Assembly (NCBI GenBank): GCA_964435305.1 | Contig: CAYSZH010000074.1 | Coordinates: 1 to 21,052 of the forward strand | Reading direction: 5' to 3' | DNA: 21,052 nucleotides | From: Granulosicoccus sp964435305 | Lineage (GTDB): Bacteria; Pseudomonadota; Gammaproteobacteria; Granulosicoccales; Granulosicoccaceae | Shown: one piece after another, positions 15,577 through 21,052 of the stretch | Numbering within the stretch: the first letter of the stretch is position 1 | Layout: each line of letters starts with the position of its first letter | Position numbers and translations under genes: made by a program | Notes under the pieces: generated by a model | The model's input: only the letters and a program-made list of their open reading frames with translations | What the model was told of the DNA's origin: nothing | Databases searched by the model: none

Positions 15577-15713
15577 AACGGTGGGTATTTTTAGGAAATT
15601 GAGAGGAAGTAGCATGCTTTTTAAGGGTTTTATTGTGTCTATTGGGTAGAAATCGAATAAAAGTAGGCATGAGATACATATGTAATTAAAAATAGTGAAT
15701 CGGCTTGCGCAAG

Positions 15714-16253
15714 TTATGCAGCGGCCACACAATTCAAGCTATGTACTCTGTTTTTCATCTGACTAATCGTCTCAGAATCAATACCGAGTCTTTTGGCTAT
15801 GGCATCGATTTCATTTTGACTAAGCCAACCAATGTTTACCTCCGTTTCTTCGAGTTTGACTATTTTTGATGAGTTCCAGTTTTTCAGAGTGTGCAAGAGT
15901 ATCTCGTTGCTGATCATATGTGAGCAATGCGATGATAGGCTCGTAGAGTTGTTCGGTATATAGTTTGCAAGCGCTTTTCTTAGCCCTACGATTCCTACGC
16001 TTACAAGAATGCACATTGGTATATCCGAGTTTTGGAAGCGCCGTGCTATAAGGACGACTAACCCTGTATGCTTTTTTTGCAGTACGCACAGTGATCTGAA
16101 GTCGTTTTCTTTATACGCTTTGTCGACTAGAAAATGTTCCTGTCTTGTGCTGAAATTTTTACAAACTGCAGATCCGGTCAAGTATCGATTAACATCCTGA
16201 AATTGTGGTAGAACACTTTCAGTCAGTGTTTTTTTGTTTGTCATCGTATCCAT
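15714..16253 (-). CDS. Degenerate sigma-32 (RpoH)-like protein lacking region 4
   Basis: A 179-residue protein that aligns by eye with RpoH from region 1.2 through region 3: LVVLIARRFQNSDIPM (residues 65-80) with RpoH FVVHIARNYAGYGLP, VGIVGLRKALANYIP (86-100) with EGNIGLMKAVRRFNP, ISNEILLHTLKNW (114-126) with IKAEIHEYVLRNW, and GWLSQNEIDAIAKRLGID (142-159) with GWFNQDEVEMVARELGV. RpoH is about 285 residues; here region 4, which reads the -35 box, is absent, about a dozen residues of the RpoH box are missing, and the core-binding DLIQEG is replaced by CILVSVG. It is therefore unlikely to be a working sigma factor. The start at 16253 is supported by GAAGGA 10 bases upstream. It may be a decaying paralogue, or a protein that has taken a new role such as competing with sigma-32. 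Confidence 0.72.
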   Translation of the reverse strand: MDTMTNKKTLTESVLPQFQDVNRYLTGSAVCKNFSTRQEHFLVDKAYKENDFRSLCVLQKKHTGLVVLIARRFQNSDIPMCILVSVGIVGLRKALANYIPNNSTSLSSHCSHMISNEILLHTLKNWNSSKIVKLEETEVNIGWLSQNEIDAIAKRLGIDSETISQMKNRVHSLNCVAAA

Positions 16254-16340
16254 AGAAATTTTATCCTTCGATTAGTAATTGTTATAAATTGCGTGTAAAA
16301 AAGGTAACGGACGGATGATTTTCCAGTGGCTTGCGGCTAC

Positions 16341-16356
16341 TTTACAAATTTGTAAA
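16341..16356. promoter_or_regulatory. Perfect 16-bp palindrome, candidate operator
   Basis: TTTACAAATTTGTAAA is identical to its own reverse complement. It lies 88 bp upstream of the sigma-like gene and more than 400 bp after dapA, so it may be a binding site for a dimeric repressor controlling the former. The binding protein is unknown. Confidence 0.45.
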
Positions 16357-16654
16357 TCGAACAATAACCACCTGGCGGCATCCAGTTTTCGCCAATTCTG
16401 AGAGCTGGATCTCATTAACGCCGCGTTTTAAAAACCCTCAATCGGAGGAGCATGTAAAGACGTGCAGTCCAGCCCGTATTCTGAACAATAGAATTCTGTT
16501 CGATTGCTGGCAATCGTATTAGGCGCGGTTTATTGCTCGCTAACGTCGAGAAAGCACCTAACGGTTATCATGTTTGCGGCGTGCCTTTAGTGGCAGACCA
16601 GGCAGATCTTGTTGGCTAATGTGCTGATTTACTTTCAAATACCTCGCTTGAGAA

Positions 16655-16681
16655 AGCGCTTGATGCCTTGGCAAGAGCGCT
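16655..16681 (-). terminator. Hairpin downstream of dapA, possible terminator
   Basis: AGCGCTTG (16655-16662) pairs with CAAGAGCGCT (16672-16681) with a two-base bulge, about 110 bases past the dapA stop. No U-tract follows on the minus strand, so termination is unproven. Confidence 0.25.
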
Positions 16682-16788
16682 AAAGCAGCTATTTGATTGA
16701 GAGCGTGTCGCAATCTTGACATCAAACCGATGTTGCTTGGCCAGTTTAATCTGTTCGAGTAGTTGTTCAGTAAGTAGCAACGTAAGCA

Positions 16789-17661
16789 TCAGATCAAGCC
16801 GATGCCGCGCATTGCTTGCTCTATTAGTTGCTTGCTTGAGCTTGAAAGCGTAACGATTGGCAGGCGGCAATCGCTTTTACACAATCCCAGTATCGATGCA
16901 GCGTATTTCACCGCGGCCGGGCTAGGCTCTTTAAAAAGTGCCTCATGTAATGGCATCAAATTAAGTTGAATTTTTAGCGCTGAAGAATAATCCTGCGCTG
17001 CGCATGCCGCCTGTAATTGAGCGCACAGTTTAGGTGCTACATTGGCAGTTACTGAAATACAACCTTGGCCGCCATTAGCATTGTATGCAACAGCGGTTTG
17101 ATCCTCTCCTGATAAAAAACAAAAATCTTTGTTTATCAGTGCGCGCTCTTTTAGTGGTCTGGTCAGGTCAGCTGTCGCATCTTTCACACCGACTATAGAT
17201 GGTAGCTGCGCCACCCTGGCCAGGGTTTCAGGCAGAATATCGATCACAGTACGTGGCGGAACATTGTAAACAAGCACAGGCAATTCAGTTGATTCATTCA
17301 GCGTACTAAAATGCTGGAAAATTCCTTCCTGGCCAGGCCTGTTGTAATAACCCATGACGTGCAGCACTGCCGGAGCGCCAAGCGAGGTGGCTTGTGTTGT
17401 TTTTAAAACTGCTTCGGCTGTGTTGTTAGAGCCTGCACCGACAATCACCGGAACCTGTCCGCCTACTTCGTTTACCACAATATCGATAACGTGCGTAGCT
17501 TCCTTGCTTGATAGTGTAGATGCTTCGCCAGTTGTGCCCACTGGCACAATGGCATTCGTTCCATTGTCTAGATGAAATCGAATAAGACGCGCCAAGGCGG
17601 GTACGTCTATTGAGTTGTTTGCAAATGGGGTGGTAAGTGCAACGATCGATCCGGAAAACAT
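16789..17661 (-). CDS. dapA: 4-hydroxy-tetrahydrodipicolinate synthase
   Basis: A 290-residue cytosolic TIM-barrel enzyme (E. coli DapA is 292). It condenses pyruvate with aspartate semialdehyde in the first committed step to lysine and meso-diaminopimelate. Visible active-site parts: GTTGEASTL (residues 42-50; T43, T44), YYNRPGQEG (105-113), YNVPPRT (132-138; Y132, R137), the Schiff-base lysine K160 in VGVKDATAD, and GGQGCISVTANVAP (197-210). The PPRT arginine favours true DapA over the related sialate or KDG lyases. The start at 17661 has a strong ribosome site, AGGAGAGG, a few bases upstream. The leader (17662-17915) contains a promoter-like signal, 15-bp repeats and a terminator-like hairpin, suggesting attenuation. 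It is not next to other lysine genes; edd-eda lie nearby but are separated by two plus-strand genes. Confidence 0.95.
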   Translation of the reverse strand: MFSGSIVALTTPFANNSIDVPALARLIRFHLDNGTNAIVPVGTTGEASTLSSKEATHVIDIVVNEVGGQVPVIVGAGSNNTAEAVLKTTQATSLGAPAVLHVMGYYNRPGQEGIFQHFSTLNESTELPVLVYNVPPRTVIDILPETLARVAQLPSIVGVKDATADLTRPLKERALINKDFCFLSGEDQTAVAYNANGGQGCISVTANVAPKLCAQLQAACAAQDYSSALKIQLNLMPLHEALFKEPSPAAVKYAASILGLCKSDCRLPIVTLSSSSKQLIEQAMRGIGLI

Positions 17662-17710
17662 AAGCCTCTCCTGTTTGTTATTAAGAGGCAGCGTAACGAA
17701 TCCCAGACAT

Positions 17711-17741
17711 AAAAAAAACTCGGGAGCCGCAGTAGGCTGCC
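17711..17741 (-). terminator. Terminator-like hairpin with U8 tract in the dapA leader
   Basis: On the minus strand GGCAGCC (17741-17735), a six-base loop, GGCTCCC (17728-17722; one mismatch), then CGAG and eight T (17718-17711). It lies 50 bases before the dapA ATG, where no other gene could need a terminator, which points to premature termination control. The 5' arm could also pair with GGCTGT in the repeat region upstream, a possible antiterminator. Confidence 0.45.
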
Positions 17742-17799
17742 AAGGTTTGTGTTGAAACTATAGAACCTATTCCTACATGCGCGCGACCGAGCCCGTCCG

Positions 17800-17844
17800 T
17801 TTGTAGACAACTCGTTTACAGACAACTCGTTTACAGCCAACCGG
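17800..17844. repeat. Three tandem 15-bp units
   Basis: Units at 17800-17814, 17815-17829 and 17830-17844. The first two are TTTGTAGACAACTCG and TTTACAGACAACTCG (two differences); the third, TTTACAGCCAACCGG, diverges at three positions from the second. They lie between the putative dapA promoter and the leader hairpin. Confidence 0.6.
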
Positions 17845-17886
17845 TTTGAGTGTTGAAGGCGCAGTTGAGAATAGATTCATGTTGAT

Positions 17887-17915
17887 AGACTATGTTGTAA
17901 TCTATTGCCTGTCAA
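17887..17915 (-). promoter_or_regulatory. Candidate sigma-70 promoter for dapA
   Basis: On the minus strand a perfect -35 TTGACA (17915-17910), a 17-base spacer, and TAGTCT (17892-17887) as a poor -10 (three of six). Transcription would start about 220 bases before dapA, leaving room for the leader structures. Confidence 0.35.
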
Positions 17916-17943
17916 CACACGCCTGTATTAGTGGGATCTAAAC

Positions 17944-18072
17944 GTGAAAATTGAAACTTTATCAAAGATACCCGGCGCGATTGATCAAATTGCCCAGTGG
18001 TACTTTGCTGACCAGTACTGGGATTCAGCATTGAATTCCTTGCAGAGTGCAATCGAGCGCGATTCTCAATAG
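17944..18072 (+). pseudogene. Short acetyltransferase-like (GNAT N-terminus) remnant
   Basis: A 42-codon frame starting with GTG. Its translation includes IPGAIDQIAQWYFADQYWD, which resembles the first helix of GNAT-family N-acetyltransferases (the segment that precedes the acetyl-CoA domain). The acetyl-CoA binding motifs are absent; the frame ends 18 bp before the SRPBCC gene, so nothing more of it remains here. It is either a truncated gene fragment or a small leader frame translated ahead of the next gene. The ribosome site is weak, and the match is by eye only. Confidence 0.35.
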
Positions 18073-18090
18073 GCCAATCAAGGAAAGGAT

Positions 18091-18513
18091 ATGACAAGCA
18101 CAACCATGACGAAGACAATTTTTTTAGCCGCTAGTAGAGAAACGGTTTGGGAGTTTCTCACTGACACCAAGAAGCTTGGTGAATGGTTTCATCCCGCAGC
18201 GGAAAATTTAGTAGAAGGAAAGCCATACGCGCTCCTGGGAGACGCTAATGACCTGGGATCGAAAATGTGTTGGGGTGATGTTGAAACCGCGAATAAGCCA
18301 GCGTCGCTCATTTACACTTTTACCGTAAAGCCATTGGGAGTCGCCAAGACCACCGTGAGCTGGTCACTTGAAGCAGCCGCTGGTGGCACGCGGCTTACTC
18401 TTGTCCATGAGGGCGTTGGTGAAGCTGCGGGTGATGCAGCGCTTGGTTTACTGATGGCATTGGATGCAGGTTGGGATAAGCATTTCGCAAAATTGCGAGG
18501 ATCTTTGAGCTAG
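18091..18513 (+). CDS. SRPBCC (AHSA1/START-like) domain protein
   Basis: A 140-residue cytosolic protein made of one helix-grip fold. The N-terminal strand and helix TIFLAASRETVWEFLTD (residues 9-25), then KLGEWFHPA (28-36), the central TVSWSLEAAAGGTRLTLVHEG, and the C-terminal GWDKHFAKLRGSL (long helix) are the pattern of the activator-of-Hsp90-like SRPBCC group. These proteins have a hydrophobic cavity that binds a small ligand; ligand and role are unknown here. The start at 18091 is supported by AAGGAAAGGAT directly upstream; the second methionine has no ribosome site. It is convergent with eda, 18 bp between stops. Confidence 0.87.
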   Translation: MTSTTMTKTIFLAASRETVWEFLTDTKKLGEWFHPAAENLVEGKPYALLGDANDLGSKMCWGDVETANKPASLIYTFTVKPLGVAKTTVSWSLEAAAGGTRLTLVHEGVGEAAGDAALGLLMALDAGWDKHFAKLRGSLS

Positions 18514-18531
18514 ATACCTGTGATACTTTGT

Positions 18532-19146
18532 TTACATGGCTGTGCTGGCTTTTGCCAGTGCGGTTATCCCATCCCAATCGCCATTGTTGACGAGTTGCTT
18601 GGGCGCAACCCACGACCCACCTACGCATAACACGTTTGGCAATGCCAGGTAATCTTTTGCTGAAGATGCATTGATACCGCCGGTGGGGCAAAACGCAATA
18701 TCGTGGAACGGGCCACCTAATGCTTTGAGCATCGCAATTCCACCCGCTTGCTCGGCCGGAAAAAACTTCAGTTCAGTGCAGCCTGAGTCTTTTGCGCGCA
18801 TGATATCGGCAGAATTTGCAACGCCAGGCAGGAGTGGTAAGTTGAGTGCGGTAGCAGCATCGCCTATGCTTTTTGTAAAGCCTGGGCTTACCGCAAACGT
18901 CGCACCCGCATCTTTCGAGCGTTTTAAGTCGTCGGCATTTAATGCGGTACCCACGCCAACAATCGCACCCTCAACCGCGCACATCGCTTTCATTGCATCC
19001 AGGGCTACCGGTGTGCGCAGAGTGACTTCGAGTACGCGCAGGCCTCCGGCGACCAATGCTTTTGCTAATGGCACGGCATCTTTAACATCGTCAATCACCA
19101 AGACGGGAATGACAGGCGCGACCTGCATAAGATCTTTAACGTTCAT
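18532..19146 (-). CDS. eda: KDPG aldolase (2-keto-3-deoxy-6-phosphogluconate aldolase)
   Basis: A 204-residue cytosolic class I aldolase, the usual length near 205-215. It splits 2-keto-3-deoxy-6-phosphogluconate into pyruvate and glyceraldehyde-3-phosphate, the last step of the Entner-Doudoroff pathway. Visible: RVLEVTLRTPVAL (residues 37-49) with E40 and R44, GVGTALNADDL (64-74), SPGF (87-90), the Schiff-base lysine K127 in ELKFFPAEQAGG, and PTGGINASSAKDYLALPNV (154-172) binding the phosphate. It lies 27 bp after edd on the same strand, so the two form an operon in pathway order. Confidence 0.96.
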   Translation of the reverse strand: MNVKDLMQVAPVIPVLVIDDVKDAVPLAKALVAGGLRVLEVTLRTPVALDAMKAMCAVEGAIVGVGTALNADDLKRSKDAGATFAVSPGFTKSIGDAATALNLPLLPGVANSADIMRAKDSGCTELKFFPAEQAGGIAMLKALGGPFHDIAFCPTGGINASSAKDYLALPNVLCVGGSWVAPKQLVNNGDWDGITALAKASTAM

Positions 19147-19173
19147 ACTGTGAATTTCTCTGTGTCGTTTTGT

Positions 19174-21000
19174 CTAACTGCCTAAGGCGCTCATGGCACC
19201 TGTCTCGGCAGAACTAACCTGTTGCCGAAAACCGGAAAAGAGCTCGCGCCCATAATTTTCTTTGTTGGCATCCAACTCTGGTTTAATCGCACTGCGCCCG
19301 CGCCAGTCTTTTTCATCAACCATGGCGTTGAGTTCGCCTGTTTGCGTGTTGACACGTACCACATCACCATCACGTAATAGTGACAGAGGCCCACCAAGTG
19401 AGCATTCAGGTGATACGTGAATTGCGGCTGGCACTTTGCCTGAGGCACCGGACATGCGTCCATCTGTAACGAGTGCGACCTGCTGCCCTCTATCGAGCAG
19501 TACGCCCAGTATGGGTGTTAGCTTATGCAGCTCTGGCATGCCATTAGCGCGTGGCCCCTGATATGTAACAACCGCGACGAAATCATCGTTTAACTCATCG
19601 GCCTCAAAGGCGTTTTTAAGCGCTTCTTGCGAATGAAATATGCGTGCTGGTGCCTCGATGACACGGTGCTGCGATTTTATAGCGGATGTTTTAACCACCG
19701 CTCGTCCAAGGTTGCCATGCATCAAACGTAAACCACCATCGGCCATAAAGGGTTCAGATACGGTTGATACAATGCTTTTGTCCAGGCTTTTGTCGGGTCC
19801 ATCTCTCCAGGTCAGCGTGCCATCTTGCAGAACTGGCTCTTGCGTGTATTGTCGCAGCCCGCCGTCACCTGCAACGGTTGTAACATCATCATGCAATAAA
19901 CCTGCATCCAGCAATTCCCTAATGACTAATGCCAGCCCGCCTGCTGCATGAAACTGATTAACGTCCGCCTGACCGCTAGGGTATACATGTGTTAGTGAGG
20001 GCACCACATGGTTTAGCGAATCGAAGTCATCCCAGTCGATGGTAATCCCTGCCATTCGGGCTATTGCGACCAGGTGGAGCGTGTGGTTGGTTGACCCGCC
20101 GGTTGCAAGTAACCCGACGATGGCGTTCACGATGGCTTTTTCATCAATGACTTTGCCAACAGGGGTATACGCATTTCCGCGATTGGTTATTTGCAATGCG
20201 CGTTCAGTTGCTGCTGCGGTAAGCGCAGCTCGCAGGGGCGTACCCGGATTAATAAACGCCGCTCCTGGTAAATGCAGGCCCATAATTTCCATGAGCATTT
20301 GATTGCTATTGGCGGTGCCGTAAAACGTACAGGTGCCAGGCCCATGATAAGAGGCGCTTTCAGATTCGAGTAACTCCTGGCGCGTGGCCTTACCTTCAGC
20401 AAATCGTTGTCTTGTGCGTGCTTTGTCTTTGTTGGACAAGCCGGTCGTCATTGGGCCTGCGGGTATGAAAACCGCTGGTAAATGACCGAAACTCAGTGCG
20501 CCCATGAGTAAACCGGGTACAATTTTGTCACACACACCCAGATAAACACCGGCATCGAACATGTGGTGAGTGAGTGCAATGGCCGTAGACATTGCAATAA
20601 CGTCGCGGCTGAAAAGCGATAGTTCCATGCCAGGCAACCCTTGAGTCACCCCATCGCACATCGCGGGTGTGCCACCCGCAAATTGCGCTGTAGCACCATT
20701 CGCTCTGGCGGCATTTTTTATTATGTCCGGAAAAGTATCAAACGGTTGATGTGCCGAGAGCATATCGTTATAGGATGAGACGATTGCAAGATTAGGTTGG
20801 GTTTCGGCGTGCAGCACCAGTTTGTCGTTAGCTGGGATGGCGGCCACCGCATGCGCAAGGTTGGTGCAGGATAGCCCCGTACGCGTTGTTTTTTGCATTG
20901 CCTGACTATCCAGTCTAGTTAGATAATGCGCACGCGTGGGGCCGCTACGTTCGATAACGCGTTGTGTGACAAATTCTAATGTGCTATTCAGCTTGGGCAT
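19174..21000 (-). CDS. edd: 6-phosphogluconate dehydratase
   Basis: A 608-residue cytosolic enzyme of the IlvD/Edd family (E. coli Edd is 603). It dehydrates 6-phosphogluconate to 2-keto-3-deoxy-6-phosphogluconate. Three iron-sulphur cluster cysteines are present: C115 in AMCDGVTQGLPGMELS, C157 in GVCDKIVPGLLMGAL and C224 in GTCTFYGTANSNQMLME; the last motif distinguishes Edd from dihydroxy-acid dehydratase IlvD. LVTDGRMSGASGKVPAAIHV near the C-terminus is the conserved family end. The gene is complete, starting at 21000 and 52 bp from the window edge. It leads the edd-eda operon, and a HexR-like dyad lies 27 bp before its start. Confidence 0.97.
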   Translation of the reverse strand: MPKLNSTLEFVTQRVIERSGPTRAHYLTRLDSQAMQKTTRTGLSCTNLAHAVAAIPANDKLVLHAETQPNLAIVSSYNDMLSAHQPFDTFPDIIKNAARANGATAQFAGGTPAMCDGVTQGLPGMELSLFSRDVIAMSTAIALTHHMFDAGVYLGVCDKIVPGLLMGALSFGHLPAVFIPAGPMTTGLSNKDKARTRQRFAEGKATRQELLESESASYHGPGTCTFYGTANSNQMLMEIMGLHLPGAAFINPGTPLRAALTAAATERALQITNRGNAYTPVGKVIDEKAIVNAIVGLLATGGSTNHTLHLVAIARMAGITIDWDDFDSLNHVVPSLTHVYPSGQADVNQFHAAGGLALVIRELLDAGLLHDDVTTVAGDGGLRQYTQEPVLQDGTLTWRDGPDKSLDKSIVSTVSEPFMADGGLRLMHGNLGRAVVKTSAIKSQHRVIEAPARIFHSQEALKNAFEADELNDDFVAVVTYQGPRANGMPELHKLTPILGVLLDRGQQVALVTDGRMSGASGKVPAAIHVSPECSLGGPLSLLRDGDVVRVNTQTGELNAMVDEKDWRGRSAIKPELDANKENYGRELFSGFRQQVSSAETGAMSALGS

Positions 21001-21026
21001 TGCAGTTGGGCTCAGCTTTTATAATA

Positions 21027-21041
21027 AGTAAAATTGCTACA
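21027..21041 (-). promoter_or_regulatory. Possible HexR binding site upstream of edd
   Basis: On the minus strand TGTAGCAATTTTACT matches the HexR-type dyad as I recall it (TGTAATwwwATTACA) at 11 of 15 positions, including TGTA and TTAC. HexR represses edd-eda and related genes in many gammaproteobacteria and releases DNA when bound to KDPG. The TTATAA just downstream could be a -10 box, which would put the site in the promoter. Confidence 0.3.
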
Positions 21042-21052
21042 GATATTATGAC

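Larger units (their letters stand above)
15405..15713. other. Intergenic region between sigma-like gene and BON gene
   Basis: This 309-bp AT-rich gap holds no convincing gene; the minus-strand frames here have basic, low-quality translations and no homology that I see, including none to sigma region 4. It has two hairpins (15452-15472 and 15555-15576) and an A/T-rich BON promoter region just upstream of 15404, with repeated TTAAGTTA words. Confidence 0.5.
16254..16788. other. Intergenic region between dapA and sigma-like gene
   Basis: This 535-bp gap follows the dapA stop and precedes the sigma-like start on the same strand. No frame looks like a gene. It contains a perfect 16-bp palindrome (16341-16356), the 8-bp palindrome AGAATTCT near 16490, a hairpin after dapA (16655-16681), and an isolated GGAGGAG followed by ATG-TAA. 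A TATAAC about 30 bases before the sigma-like start on the minus strand is a possible -10 box. Confidence 0.5.

Noticed and set aside
15439..15732. 97-codon minus-strand frame after the sigma-like gene
   Set aside because: Checked as a possible missing sigma region 4; there is no helix-turn-helix pattern, and the frame overlaps the end of the sigma-like gene.
16616..16870. 84-codon minus-strand frame overlapping the dapA 3' end
   Set aside because: It shares 80 bp with dapA in another frame, lacks a ribosome site, and shows no recognisable family.
16789..17661. KDG or N-acetylneuraminate lyase instead of DapA
   Set aside because: Considered because edd-eda are near and the esterase is sialate-esterase-like; the YNVPPRT arginine and the GGQGCISVTANVAP loop favour DapA.
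1..21052. Mobile elements, CRISPR arrays, tRNA or rRNA genes
   Set aside because: No transposase or integrase motifs, no regularly spaced repeats, and no cloverleaf or rRNA sequence was recognised by eye; weak or degenerate cases could be missed.

Overview
The window looks like chromosomal DNA of a free-living, probably marine or salt-exposed gammaproteobacterium. The reasons are a DUF3581 gene (a family I know mainly from gammaproteobacteria), a RecQ helicase, a complete Entner-Doudoroff pair (edd-eda), a sigma-32-derived protein, and a large Mrp-type cation/proton antiporter operon. Base composition is moderate, with no strong compositional break. I see no rRNA, tRNA, CRISPR array, transposase or integrase.

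Layout. (1) 1-592, minus strand: the N-terminal part of an unrecognised exported protein, cut by the window edge. (2) 690-3969, plus strand: a gamma-glutamylcyclotransferase-like protein, a DUF3581 protein carrying a MaoC-like D-x4-H motif, and RecQ. (3) 4015-6907, minus strand: a lipoprotein carbohydrate esterase (SASA type), a membrane acyltransferase (acyltransferase-3) and a small orphan protein. The first two have opposite acyl chemistry and may tune one surface glycan. (4) 6908-7399: a gap with inverted repeats and possible remnants of coding sequence. (5) 7400-15007, plus strand: ten tightly overlapping genes for a membrane complex, in the order MrpE, MrpF, MrpG, MbhD+MbhE fusion, MrpB, MrpC, MrpD, NuoL/MrpA-N-like, an unnamed two-helix protein, and a third antiporter-like subunit. 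The first seven follow the gene order of the membrane arm of archaeal Mbh hydrogenases, but no hydrogenase subunit is present. (6) 15132-16253, minus strand: a degenerate sigma-32-like protein without region 4, then a small exported BON-domain protein. (7) 16254-16788: a non-coding gap holding a perfect 16-bp palindrome. (8) 16789-17943: dapA with a leader containing a promoter-like signal, 15-bp tandem repeats and a terminator-like hairpin with eight U residues. (9) 17944-18513, plus strand: a short acetyltransferase-like remnant and an SRPBCC-domain protein. (10) 18532-21000, minus strand: edd-eda, with a possible HexR site just upstream.

How the parts work together. The Mrp-like operon would couple proton and sodium movement across the inner membrane. 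edd and eda take 6-phosphogluconate to pyruvate and glyceraldehyde-3-phosphate, and pyruvate is also a substrate of DapA. The least described parts are the two-helix protein inside the antiporter operon, the sigma-32-like protein that has lost core-binding and promoter-binding elements, and the possible dapA attenuator. All assignments come from reading motifs by eye; no database search was run.
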